Source: Serendipita indica DSM 11827 (lineage: Eukaryota > Basidiomycota > Agaricomycetes > Sebacinales > Serendipitaceae). From it: a stretch of 64,000 nucleotides of DNA. The stretch covers positions 124,001 through 188,000 of the forward strand of contig CAJVGD010000046.1 in the NCBI GenBank assembly GCA_910890315.1, written 5' to 3'. Shown piece after piece: positions 49,668-61,055 of this stretch (within the stretch, counting starts at the first letter, position 1; every line of letters starts with the position of its first letter). Both the position numbers and the translations under genes were made by a program. The notes below the pieces were generated by a model. It worked only from the letters and a program-made list of their open reading frames with translations, was not told the DNA's origin and ran no database searches.

Positions 49668-52378
49668 TTACGCTAAGGTTGGCATGGGCATGCCACCTCT
49701 GGGCGCATAACGCCTCTTCGCCGCTACAGTGGTAGAGGAAGAGGTATCAAACGGGACGGTCACCTCACCCGGGACCGCCGAGTACTCCAAAACCGTCGTG
49801 GTGAACGGGAGACCGCTGCCGTCTGCTGTAAGGACGGCCACGGGGGTGGGCATGGCCACGACTTCGGTGTTGCCGCAGAAGGGAACAGTGGGTTGCGGCA
49901 TCAATGCACCACCATACGCTTCCGGGTATGAGCACGACTGAATGGGGACCATGAGTGGGGCCTGGTCGTTGTCGTTGAACCAGCCATCGCCAGGCGACAC
50001 GCCGTGCGCTGTAATGCGAGGCACTGCGAGTGTGGTGTGGGTGCCGGTGGGTGTGTACGTTGGTAGGTATAGTGCAACTGGATACGAGGGGCCAAGCGAC
50101 GTAGGTGGCCATGTAAGAGTTGCCGTGGCGGCAGCCTGGATTTCGCCTGCACCAGCACCTCCTGTAGCCCACGCAGGGTGCTGGCCATTGAACGGAGTTC
50201 CTGACTGGCCCTGACGAACACATGCACCGACAGCGTCACGTGGATCCGTCGGCAACCAGCCGTTGTCGAGTCCCAGCTTGTATGACCAGAAAGGAGCACG
50301 GACAGAGTTGTCGGTCGCCGATGGCCCAATTTTCCACGTCCAGAAGAACCAATTCTGAAGGGCATCCATAGAGGAAAGGGCGAATTGCCTGAGACTGTCC
50401 TTTGTCGTTTGATCCCAGTTCTCCCATTTCATCCACGGGTCGCAGTCGCCCTGATAGCGAGTCGGTGTGCCAACACCTGTCACAAATAGGCCGCAATCGT
50501 TGACAGCAGCACTGATCTCGCCCGCAGTGATGACACCAAAGGTAGACTGGGTCACGTTAATGGCATCACCCCATCGCGAGCACGGGCGAGGAATAAACGA
50601 CTCCAGTGGGGCATCGTTCGGTCCATCAAAGGCAAAGTAAGGGTGCGTGTCGATGGACAGGCGGTCAGCGCCAGTTAAGAATGTATTCCATTCGCTGAAC
50701 CCCAGGAAACCATCGTGAATGCCCTGTGTATCGTCAGTAATGCAACACAATATCGGGGCAAGTAGCGTCTTACAATCATTGGTCCCTTGCCCTCACCAAT
50801 GCCTGTAACGTTTCGGATCTGCTTGTAGGCTTCAAAATAAAAGCTTTGGACCACTTCGGGTTGGAGAACATGATTGCCGGCCATGATTCTAGGCTCATTG
50901 ACGATGCCTATTTCCAGAAGTAAGTTTTAAGACTGAATGCGTTTTGCGGCTCACCAAAATAGGGGACCACGGGGGCGTACTCGGGCTGCGAGATGAACTG
51001 GGTGATGATACGAATATAGTCGAGACTCCTCTGAGCATTTGCAATACCCATGACACCGTTGAGCCAATTGACACCTGCAGTGCATTAGAGCGATCGTTGT
51101 CCAAAGGAGGGCCGCCCTTACCGAGAGGTCCATTATTGAGACCGGAATGATTCCATCCATTTTGGGAGCCTGGATGAGTGTGGAGGTCAAGATTGATACG
51201 CAGTCCATATTTGCGAGCCCATCCGATGGCCTTGAGGACATCTACACGCGATGAGTGTTGAACGGAACAAGAAGAATTTCTCACATTTCCATTGAACAGA
51301 CTCGATGTATGGCTCATTACCGACTGTCTCGACGGCCCAGAATGGGATCGGAAGGCGAACCCAGTTGAGGCCGGCCGCAACAATGTCCGCAAAATCCTTT
51401 TCGGTCTGCACAATAGTTAGCGTTTTGAGTCATAATAAGGGTATAATGCGTACGTAAAAGGTCGCATAGTGCTTTTCGAGGTCCCCGATAGAGCCGTCTG
51501 CCTTCATCTGCTCGACGAGCTTCCATTCGTCAATGATTTGGTAAGAGCCATTTGGATACGTCATGCTTGAGTATTTCTGGTACAATGCCGGAGTGATAAA
51601 CGGTTCCGTAACGAGCCAGCCGCCCAAATTGACACTGCACGAAATACGTCATGAGTATTCATAGGAACGGTATGCAGCGCGGGAGAAATCTCGCGTGCAG
51701 AAGAAGAGAAACACTGACCCTTTGATGGTGTCTTGACCCCATTTCCAAGTCTCGTTGAGGGCGGGGGTGTACGATTGCGCACGAGCCTCTGCAAAAATGA
51801 ATGAAACGTTAGAGGCGGCCATCGGACGGAGGTCGAACAAAGAGGATCGCTTAGAGGGGGGAACGTGCCTGGTCACGATCGCCCCTCGCCGGTAAGAAAT
51901 GACGTGCGCACTCACCGTTTGCGAAAGGCCTGGCGGGATCATAGCTCCAGTGGCCTCCAAACTTGTTCGTATATGTAAAGCTTGATCCATCTTCTGTGTA
52001 TACTTTTGAACCGTCGCCACCAGATGTCGCACCGTCTGGCTGAGCGACTGGGAGAGTGTCGTCGCCATTTACAGCGCCGCCGCCTCCAGAACCTCCGTGA
52101 CCACCGGTGGACGTGTTACGTTTCTTGATGACGAGAAAGTAGACGGGGAGAACGATGACGAGGACAAGAATGACGACAGCCAGGCAGCCAAGAGCCGCAA
52201 AGAGCTTCCAACGCGATGAGCGTGCCGGGGGTGTTGGCTTGGGGTCTCCTGTAGGTGCCTCTTTAGCATCTGCAGGTTGTTCATTGTACAATTGGCGGTC
52301 AGAGGCCGATGGAGAGGCCTCCATGGGTGTAGGATCTACACTCCCCAGCGCGCTGAGGCGCTTCTCGTCGTCGGACAT
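49668..52378 (-). CDS. Type II membrane exo-1,3-beta-glucanase (GH5)
   Basis: This enzyme releases glucose from the ends of cell-wall 1,3-beta-glucan. The start MSDDEKRLSALGSVD (52378) gives a cytoplasmic tail of about 60 residues and one membrane anchor (FAALGCLAVVILVLVIVLP). A Gly/Ser-rich linker precedes the GH5 barrel: VNLGGWLVTEPFITPALYQ, FADIVAAGLNWVRLPIPFWA, RINLDLHTHPGSQNGWNHSG. The acid/base is Glu of FGIVNEPRIM and the nucleophile is Glu of VITAGEISAAVNDCG. A Ser/Thr/Pro-rich extension ends PRGGMPMPTLA at 49668. About seven introns occur in the 5' half; the last 1.08 kb is one exon. This corresponds to the EXG-D class known from filamentous fungi. All key catalytic residues are present. 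Confidence 0.95.
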
Positions 52379-52980
52379 TGTAGATGGACGTGTAGACGAG
52401 CTTTTCGACGTCGAGAAAGGCGAAATGGAGGAGGAGAGGGGGGAGAGGAGTCGTAGGAGGGTCCAAGTGAACGGCCCGCCGATGGGCTTCTTAGAACTAC
52501 TTTTGGCCTGAAGCGGCGAGTGGCCGTGCTGTAGTCGGGAGCGACGCGTGAGAGCTAAAAGATTTTTCCCAGTAATATTTTGTGAAATATTTCACTGGAT
52601 CTCGTCTTCTTCTTCTTTTTTTTTGGGGGGGGGGTCGTCACGGTACGCGTGGGCAAGAGGTTTGACACGCAAAGCGAGGGGCGGGGCCGCCTTGGGGCCA
52701 TCAAGGAATGTGCATATCCCAGGCTTTTTATGGTCATTCCAAGCCAAGCAAGCTCCCTGCAAGGCTCTGGCCGAGCGCCACGAGAAAGGCGAAGCAAGCT
52801 GCCAGCGGCCAGCGATAGACGTAGTATTCGGATAATCAATAAAATGGTCACAAAATAGTCGTAGTAAATGGCCAGGAACAACCTTTGACCCGGCCGCAGC
52901 CATTTCCCCGCGCCACGTCGTCGAGACTAACGACGGCCAGCCCATCCTTGAACTCTACAATCTCTAGAGACTCATAGATT
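52379..52980. other. Divergent promoter region with T9-G10 homopolymer
   Basis: This is the shared upstream region of the glucanase (minus) and the metal transporter (plus). 52616-52624 is a run of nine T followed directly by ten G (52625-52634), preceded by CTT repeats. No gene is seen. Confidence 0.6.
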
Positions 52981-54396
52981 ATGTCAAACGTTCGCAAAAG
53001 GAGCTCGAAGCAACCCTCTGGCTCGACACCATCAACAGGTCACGAAGAAAATGTCAATGGTCACTCCCATTCGCATGGGCGCGGAGCAAGCATCTCTTCA
53101 TCACTTTTACATTCCCATACACACGGACATGACGGGGAGGACGAGGAGGAGGAACATACTGGAGAGGCTCTGATGCTTCTCGACGCTCTCCGAGGACGCG
53201 GTGCGTGATCCCTTGCCCTTGAAAGGACTTCTTGCATGTGCTCATTGTGTTTCATATAACAGGAGATGCAGCCAGTCGCGTCACGCTCGTCGGTCTCGGA
53301 GCCAATATCGGACTTACTCTGCTCAAGGGAGGAGCCGGTTGGTACGCATATACTTACATCCACTTCTCTGTCTCACATCTTTCCCAGGTACTTGAATAGT
53401 GCTGCACTCATCGCCGATGCTGGCCATTCGTTGAGCGGTGAGCGGCATCGTTACAACGCTGTCCATTTCTCATACTCGCATTAGATCTCATCGCTGACTT
53501 TGTCACTCTGAGCACCATCATTTTGTCACAACGACCCGCTTCGCCACTCTACCCGATCGGGTTTGGAAAGTTTGAATCTCTCGGCACCGTCACTGTGTCC
53601 ATCTTCCTCCTTCTTGGCGGTATTGGCATTGGAGCTCACTCTTGGAGTATTCTATCAGATACCCTCTCGAGCACCCTCGCGAAACACCCAAACCTCCCAC
53701 CCTTATTTATCCATATTCTATCCCTTCTTCTGCAAGACTCGTCATCGTCATCCTCTCATCATCACGGTCACTCTCATGGACATGATGACGGAGACGATTT
53801 ATCGCCGTCGGCCATCTTCTTCCCTCTTCGGCATGTTGGTCAAAGAATATCTCTACCGCGCTACCAAGCGCGTCGCAGAGGAAACAAACTCGAGCGTACT
53901 CATGGCAAATGCTCTTCACCACCGCTCCGACGCGTTTGCGTCTATTGTGACCGTAGTGGCTATTCTGGGCAGCGTCGTGATGAAGGACATCCCAGTCGAC
54001 CCAATGGGAGGTAAATCATATACATTATTTCCTATTACGACGAATACATTTGCTCAATATCAACAGGCCTTCTTGTCGCATTCCTGATCCTACTGTCCAG
54101 TGTCCGCATCTTCAAGGGTGCTATTTTCGAACTGACCGACGCCTCTGTTTCACCCTCGACGCTCGAGACGTATCGCTCTGTGCTCGCGCCATTGGTGTCC
54201 ACGACGCTCGTCAAGGTGGACAGAATTCGCGCAATCAGGTCCGGTTCCCTCGTCTTTGTCGACGTCCATGTCACCCTTCGAAGCGGTGTCAGCGGAGACC
54301 AGGTTTTGGACGTAATTGAGGGCATCCAATCGCGACTTTGTGGAGAACGTAAGGAGGTACGAGAAGTACGCGTCTCGTTTGAATTGGCTGCTGCAT
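52981..54396 (+). CDS. Cation diffusion facilitator, MMT type, with an apparent frame break
   Basis: This membrane transporter exports divalent metal (iron in yeast mitochondrial Mmt1/2; zinc in other CDFs). The start MSNVRKRSSKQPSGS is followed by His-rich tracts (HSHSHGRG, HSHTHGHDG). Transmembrane segments carry the metal-site motif LIADAGHSLSDLIADF and ALHHRSDAFAS, with PIGFGKFESLGTVTVSIFLL between. The C-terminal cytoplasmic domain includes LVFVDVHVTLRSGVSG and ends SFELAAA (stop 54394-54396). Introns lie near 53205, 53342, 53437 and 54012. Around 53825-53835 the homologous reading moves by one base (SPSAIFF then LFGMLVKEYLYRATK) without a suitable intron. This is either a one-base change in a CCC run or a sequencing/assembly error. 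A 79-nt intron 53767-53845 would restore frame but remove half a membrane helix. Confidence 0.85.
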
Positions 54397-54623
54397 GAGG
54401 GAATGCACCCACAAAACCCCGGAGCTGGTCTGGGCATTTCTTTTCTTGCACTTGGTTCTTCGTATTCATCATAGAGCATAATGCATTATGTTTGATGCAT
54501 CCCCGTACATGGCGGTCAGAAGCTTAGAGGCTCCGGAAGGGGTCTTTGCATCTTGGCCCCGACTGCCCTTAGACTCTACGAGCGCCATCTCTCGGCAGCG
54601 AGAGAGAGGCAAAACTGCAACGA

Positions 54624-56079
54624 ATGAGCACATCAACGCCCAATGTCGTCATTTCCTCTCCTTCTTCGCCAATACACGCTCCAAATCCATTGATCTCGAG
54701 CGCGAAACAGCAAAACGACTTGTCAGCTATTCCTCTTGATGACCTCGCACATACAAACGGTGACGCTGTACCGAGTAAACTCGCTCAGGACGGCGAACAC
54801 TTGCAGTCTTCCGCGGACAGGAAGGGCAAAGGCCGGGCGAAGCCGACCGACACGGTGGACGAGCTCGAGAATTACGATTTGACAGAGCAGGCGTACGAGG
54901 ACGAGGAGAATAACAGAGTCCAAGAGGCGTTCGAATACGGGGAAACAGACGCAGACGTGAGAGCCCAAGGAGCATATCCGCCCGTTGGAGATGACGAACT
55001 GGAAGAACGACGGATTACAGAGGTACGCATGCTCGTTTACACTCCTCTATGCGTCTGCTCACCATCGTCTTTTGCCTTTTGCATATTTTCCTCGATAATT
55101 GCCGACGTATACACCACTCGACCAACTCCACCGGCGGTTGGATGCCCAAAATTTTGATTGGGTGTTGGATGGATGTATAGAATCTGAAAAGGTGGGAAGA
55201 AGCAGAAAGACTGCGTCGAAAAGCGCAGCGTGAGTCGATACGCACGTCGACTTCGAGTTCACTCGTGGGTGACGTCGGCCGGCGGGCGAGCAAGCTGTGG
55301 AAGGATGGTGCACAACGACGCTCTAGTTTGCGTAAAGGTGCGACGAGGTTGCGCGACGACGTGTCATTTGATGATCCGCCGTCCCGTCGCACCAGTGGCA
55401 CGACGGCACACGGCACAGATGCCGTGGGTAACGGAAACGCTTATGGAGAGGCGACGAGTAGGAGTACGACCCTTAGCTTGCAAGAACGGGAACACGACCG
55501 GTCTTCGCCGTCCTCACCCACCCCGCTCGTCTCCAATAATCCGTTTGCGACTCCACGAGGTGGGAGCCCCTCGTCGTTTATTGACGAGCACTCTTCCTCG
55601 AAATACTATGCGAGGAGTAAAAGTCCAGAGGATATGAGTGTCCGAGGAGCACTCATGGAAGAAACGTCGAATCCACCGACTCCTGGAATACCAACTACGA
55701 CTTCTGACCAAGATCCAGAAGTCGGCGACAGGCCCGTTTTGCAAGCTTCGACGTCGTACAGTGGAGAGGCACAGCGAAATAGACCCAAAAGCCAGTTGCC
55801 GCCACCACAACAACTCGACCTGCCACAAGAGGTGAAAATATCCAAAGCACCAGGTCGCACATCCTCTCCAGTGGTCGTGGAGAGGTCGCGGGCGGAGATT
55901 CTCGAAGACGAGGAGCGAGAGGCTCGAGAGGCTAGAGAAGGTCGATGGTGGACAGACTGGCTCTGTGGCTGCAGAGAGGAACGTCGATTGAATCAAGACC
56001 AGGTATGGATTTCCCCCACATTGGTTGTTCCATCGTCTGACCAAATTCAAAGGCTGGCGCCACCAATCCATTTGAGTGA
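54624..56079 (+). CDS. Disordered protein with conserved WWTDWLCGC tail
   Basis: Three exons: 54624 to about 55022, about 55183 to 56002, and a last mini-exon 56053-56079. Start MSTSTPNVVISSPSSPI. The protein is highly charged and Ser/Pro-rich, with an acidic segment (ENYDLTEQAYEDEENNRVQE), a basic helix (LKRWEEAERLRRKAQRESIR) and a C-terminal block EGRWWTDWLCGCREERRLNQDQ. A 50-nt intron then joins AGATNPFE before the stop. The ending with aromatic/Cys core and NPFE looks like a conserved docking module; NPF is the classic EH-domain ligand, so a link to endocytosis or membrane traffic is possible (inference). The family is not recognised. The second exon start is read from the join EERRITE to NLKRWEEAERL. 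Confidence 0.7.
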
Positions 56080-56624
56080 TGTGGCGTACTTTTTATTCAT
56101 TTCAAGATATATCGCATGCTCAAATCCCAAAGTGTCACCTGCCTTGGAGTTTGTGTATGCTCGCCACGGACTCCTTTTCGTCTCGGTCTAGTCTCCACCT
56201 CTTTACTGTATTGCGCTGTAACTTTATTTCAGTCGAGTACAAAGTACTTTGAAAAGAGTGCCATGGCTACCTCATCTCGAGCATCTGAATCCCTCAAGGA
56301 TTCCGCAGAGGCACCGCATACAGTCTACGGAAAACATGACCGTATATCCGTCTCGCTAAGTCAGAGTGTGGGAAGCAGGTGACATGGTAACTGCTGGTAA
56401 ATATTATAGCCGTGGGGGACGCATCTTGCACTCTCCCGCTGCTTTATTTGTCTTCAGTCGTCATACAAGCACTGTTCGAAGATGGAAAGTGAACTACAGA
56501 ACACAAAGCTCGACTTTGAAGGGTGTCCAGAGGGAGGGTAAGCTACAAATGTACAATTTCCCCAGTACACTTGATTGACGGTCTTGCCTTGAGATCACAT
56601 GTCTTCCCGAGAGAAGCAAGCAAG
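56080..56624. other. Intergenic stretch with an unproven 40-codon ORF
   Basis: A 40-codon plus-strand ORF (56264-56383) starts with a fair ATG context but has no support. The rest is non-coding by appearance. Confidence 0.4.
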
Positions 56625-57100
56625 ATGGATTGGTTCTTCGCCATCTTCTGCTGTCCCGTATGTATTTCAAGTCTGGTAGCTGCATGGCTCTAACAATGGA
56701 GGTAGTGCTACATTCCCTTGGCTTTTTGCGTCCAAGGTAAGTACAAGGCTGGTAATTCGCGTTCTTCATATTGACCCTTCCTTCTAGTTGCACCGTAAGT
56801 TCGTAGAGTCAGAAGACTAGACAGGGCCTCACTAATATCAGGCTCCCTTGCAAATCCTGTGATGAGTCTGGGGACACAGATGACCAAGGCAACGTACGCA
56901 TGATTCTGAGTTCCCCCATTGGATTCGTATTTACAACTCTGCAGCCACTTTGCAAGAAATGCCGTCTCAGTATACCAGAAGCAACGGAGATGCAGAGAAA
57001 CCTAGCCAAAAAGGAGCTCCTTACAAGGCAATATCAACGGCAGATGGCAGCAAATCAAGTTGACAGTGCCACACTCGTTACCCCATCTGCACCACAGTGA
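56625..57100 (+). CDS. 92-aa double CxxC protein with a 7-nt microexon
   Basis: Five exons: 56625-56657 (33 nt), 56706-56736 (31), 56788-56794 (7), 56842-56893 (52) and 56945-57100 (156), total 279 nt. Introns are 48, 51, 47 and 51 nt, all GT-AG. The protein begins MDWFFAIFCCPCYIPLAFCV, a hydrophobic Cys-rich head. It continues VAPLPCKSCDESGDTDDQGN and PLCKKCRLSIPEATE, two CxxC knuckles that could bind one zinc. It ends in a basic helix (KKELLTRQYQRQMAANQ). The third exon, TTGCACC, is only seven bases, yet all phases agree, and skipping it would break the frame. The family is not recognised; membrane association of the N-terminal head is possible, as the CCPCYIP motif resembles palmitoylated tails (inference). 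Confidence 0.75.
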
Positions 57101-57422
57101 AGATGTTTGCGTATTTTTTGTTTCCTTGCCATGTACAGGTCATAGATTGTGATTCCCATCTTCCACACGGTATCCTCGTTGCATTCGTCCAGATGGAGTG
57201 ATATGCCAGCTCTAGTCTCCTCCCCTATTTGGGCTATTAGATCAAGTGATTCGGGACCTGGAGCATATTTGGCCTGAGATAGTCCGGCCGTGGACACACC
57301 CAGCGCTGACACTTTTGGAGTCTAGCCATGGCCAACAATATGGCGGGGTATCATTCGTGAGCTCTAAACTATATATTTTTTGCGCTATAATATACTAATG
57401 AGCCCTCCCTTTATCTTCGATT
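57101..57422. other. Promoter region of RSP5
   Basis: This short AT-richer spacer between two plus-strand genes has no other feature. Confidence 0.4.
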
Positions 57423-60400
57423 ATGCATTTGCGGCGCCTATCTAAAGAGTGCCTATCCAGGTTACAGGCAAGTGCCCACAACCCCCCTAAATTGGCACCA
57501 AAAGATGTAGATCTAATCTGCTTCATTTATTCAGTCGTGGCAGCGATGGACCTCGTCAAGCGAGACGTCTTCAGGAGGCCCGACGTGTTCTGTACCATAT
57601 CTGCCAACATAAACGGCCAATGGGAAGATATAAACACAAAAACGGTCGAAGACAATACATCCCCCGTTTGGAATGAATCCTTCATCATGTGAGCCGCTAC
57701 ACAACGCCATCTCAGAACTCACCACAGTCGAATAGCACAACGAGCCCGACAGGCATCATCTGGATACGATTATTCGATGCCTCGAGATATTCTAGACGAC
57801 GCGAGCAGGCTGGTCTCGGCGTCGTTCAGGTCTCTCTCTCGTCTATAAATCTGAACGCTCGTGGTAAGCGCCGCAGATTCTCACCAACACTCTCTCGGCC
57901 TTACAAACGCCGCCAGACGTTATTGGATATGAACTCAAGAAAGGTCCCGATAATCAACATGTCTCGGGCCGTATTCTCCTTCAGATTGGATACGCACGCC
58001 AACCACAGGGCTCACCGTCGCCTGTTCCCTCGCCCATGCACGCACCTGGTCATCGGCCATATTCCCAGAGCCCACAACATCTTGCTCCAACTCAGGGCTC
58101 TCATCAACCATTCCATGCCCCACGTCCGCACTCTCCCTTTCATCCTACTCAGCCACAACCGACGATGCAACAACAAGCACCATGGGCGAATGCCGGCCCG
58201 GCAGTAAATCCAGGTATGGCAGGCATTGGATCGGGAACCATATTGCGTTCCCTGTACCCACTACACATCCTCATGTGATTGGCGTCCCTCCGAATGGGCA
58301 ACCAATAGGCACCCAAACTGCCATTCCTGCGTCAGCAATCTCACCTACACAAGCTGCAAATCTGGCGAGGCAAGGCAGCATGAGCATGCAGGGTGCCGCT
58401 GCTGGTGGTATGCGGCGTCAGGGGACGATTACACGTCGACCCGTCGAGGGTGCAGACATAGGGCGCGCAATGGAACAATTTTCGCATCGTACGTTTGCAG
58501 ATAATCTGGAAAGCACCCCTCCTGCACCCTCTCCAACGGCGGATACTCTCGGCCCATTGCCACCTGGATGGTCGGTTCGTCGAGCGCCCTCTGGGCGGGT
58601 TTATTATGCGGACAGCAATACACGGACCACGACTTGGGAGGATCCGAGACTGCTCAGACGATCGGCCACGACTACGGGGAACACGACGACCGGTGGCGAG
58701 CAAAGGCAACAACCAGATGTCGGTCGAAGTGCATCTACATCATCCACAGGCTCGGCGTCGGCACCAGCGCCTGCTTTGCCCCCAAATGCCAATCCTGACC
58801 CTTTGCCTTCTGGCTGGGAGATGAAAATGACGCCCCAGGGCAAAATTTATTTTGTCGACCATAGTAAGTGTATCAAATTCTTTATCGCAACTCGACTCAT
58901 CTCTTGACAGACACGAGGGTATGCCTGGCTGGCTCTAGAGTTGCATAACCTACTGACAATGTTGATAGACGACTACGTGGGAGGATCCAAGGCTCCCTTC
59001 AGAGCTTGCGGATGATGTGCCACAGTTCAAGCGTGATTTCCGCAACAAGCTCATCAACTTCCGCCGCCAGCCACCAATGCTGATGGGCCAAGGCTTTGTG
59101 GACATCAAAGTCCGCCGATCCCATCTGTTCGAGGATGCCTACAGGGAGATAATGACAAAGACACCCGAACAGCTCAAGAAGCGGCTGCGCGTTCAGTTTG
59201 AAGGCGAGATTGGTGCAGACTTTGGAGGTGTATCGAGGTCAGTTCCTGTTGCCTCGTTATCATGCATGCTAATACTTGTTTAGAGAGTTCTTCTTCCTCT
59301 TGTCGCATGAAATGTTCGATCCCCAATACTGCCTCTTCGAATTCTCCGCCCACGACACATATACCCTCCAAATCAACCCAATGTCCGGCGTCAATCCAGA
59401 ACATTTGAACTATTTCATGTTCATTGGCCGTGTGATTGGGATGGCCATCCACCATCGACGGTTCCTCGACGTCTACTTTATCAGTAGTGTTTACAAGCGC
59501 ATGATCGGTAAACCAGTCACGCTTCCAGATCTGGAGAGCGTGGATGATGAACTCTATCGAAGTCTTGCCTGGTGTTTGTGCGTATGAGTTACCGCAGCCC
59601 AGACCATATACTGATGGGATATATACAGGGAAAATGACATCACAGATGTTTTGGAAGAGACGTTTACAGTCATTGATGAACGATTTGGCGAAACTCTCAC
59701 CATCGAACTCATACCCGGAGGCGCGGATATTCCCGTCACAGAAGAAAACAAAAAGGAGTTTGTCAGGTATGTGGTCCTTTCGTCTATGAAACTGTCGTTG
59801 ATCACGAATAAAGGCTCAAAGTGGAGTTTATCATGCTGCGGCGAGTAGAAGAGCAGTATGCAGCCTTCATGGAAGGAGTCCACAACTTTATTCCTAAAGA
59901 CCTTTTATCAACCTTTGATGAGCGAGAAGTCGAGCTCTTAATTGGTGGCATTGCCCAAAGTAAGTATCCTCCTTTTCGTCACTTGTAGCTGATCGCTTTG
60001 TAGTTGATGTGTATGTTCTTTACCGAATTGGATGCCTGACCATCACTGACGGAACACTAGCGAGGACTGGGTCAAATTCACAGACTATAAAGGATACACG
60101 GCGCAAGACCAGGTGATTCAGTGGTTCTGGCAAATCATACGCTCTTGGTCGGACGAAAAGCGATCGCGCTTGCTTCAATTCGCCACTGGTACCTCGCGTG
60201 TGCCTGTAAACGGCTTCAAGGATCTACAAGGTAAGAACCTGGCTAGGTCAAGACTAGTGACTGACCCCCATAACAAGGCGCAGATGGCCCGCGTCGGTTT
60301 ACAATTGAAAAGAGCGGGGATCCTTCTATGCTGCCTAAGAGTCACACTTGTTTCAACAGAGTGCGTCTATATATAACTGTGTAGGAGTACTTGATACTGA

Positions 60401-60548
60401 TATTTTCTTCAGATCGACCTTCCACCATACCTGGATTCACAAAGTTTGGAGAAACGTTTAACCATTGCTATCGAGTACGTCCATCGCATTTTAGCAATTG
60501 CTCCACTAACCACCGAACAGGGAGAGCGGTTCGTTCGAGCAAGAGTAG
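57423..60548 (+). CDS. RSP5: NEDD4-family HECT E3 ubiquitin ligase (RSP5)
   Basis: Rsp5 ubiquitinates membrane proteins for endocytosis and regulates stress and lipid genes. The C2 domain is seen at [28 protein letters not shown] and [13 protein letters not shown], through [16 protein letters not shown]. The exact start is uncertain: 57423 is the first in-frame ATG, and an intron may lie before [12 protein letters not shown] Pro/Gln/His-rich linker follows. Two WW domains come next, [19 protein letters not shown] and [20 protein letters not shown], each followed by [11 protein letters not shown]. The HECT domain runs from about 59000: [34 protein letters not shown], and the catalytic Cys in [17 protein letters not shown]. 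The last intron joins IAIEE to SGSFEQE (stop 60546-60548), matching the usual ending EETVGFGQE. Only two WW domains are visible instead of three. The frame shifts by one base near 58230-58240. Confidence 0.93.
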
Positions 60549-61055
60549 TCGCTTCTCGTTATGTTTGTTCCTTGGCACTGTTGGATGCTCGGTGTATTGA
60601 TAAACTTTTGATAATCGATCGTACAGACTAGTCTGAGGCTATTCGGCGAGTGTAAGAGGCATCAACAAGGTCGGTCTCGTGCCGTCCTCAGTAATGTCTT
60701 CGGCTCTTTGCAATCTCCTGAGCTAAGCCGAGGCACCGAGGCGGTCTGCATATGTGCTCTAGGATTTGACCATTATGCAAGTGTCCTGATAACGGCCTAT
60801 TCAGCGCCGTTCGACCAGGTCCGGTTTCGGGGGAATTCTGGAGCCTACTCGAGTTCCAAATTGGGCCGCACAAACCCTAAAACTGAAGGATAACTCAAGC
60901 GCTCGAGAGTCGATAAATTCGGGCCCTTTTGGTTGCTGTCCGCGCGATCATTGTTCCGCCCGAAGCGACGGCCCCAAACTTGAGTGGCGACTCATTTTGA
61001 CCTTGACCACGACCTAGATTATTCACCAAAAACACTTTTATAATCTAAATAACCC
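60549..61055. other. Intergenic stretch of about 0.5 kb
   Basis: This is the spacer between RSP5 and the bestrophin-like gene. It holds the sequence CTTTTATAATC at 61035-61045 (reverse complement of the TATA 11-mer of the small Cys/His-rich genes). The minus-strand ORF 60688-60873 begins MCG but lacks the other landmarks of that family. Confidence 0.5.
61035..61045. promoter_or_regulatory. AT-rich core-promoter-like element CTTTTATAATC
   Basis: It lies 10 nt upstream of the putative bestrophin-like ATG (61056), unusually close for a TATA box of that gene unless the leader is very short. Read on the minus strand it is identical to the elements at 11942-11952 and 31382-31392. Confidence 0.35.

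Noticed and set aside
60688-60873. Minus-strand ORF beginning MCG near a TATA-like element, considered as a third small Cys/His-rich gene
   Set aside because: It lacks the CRLS, CRC, GPDxER and CxxC landmarks shared by the two real copies.
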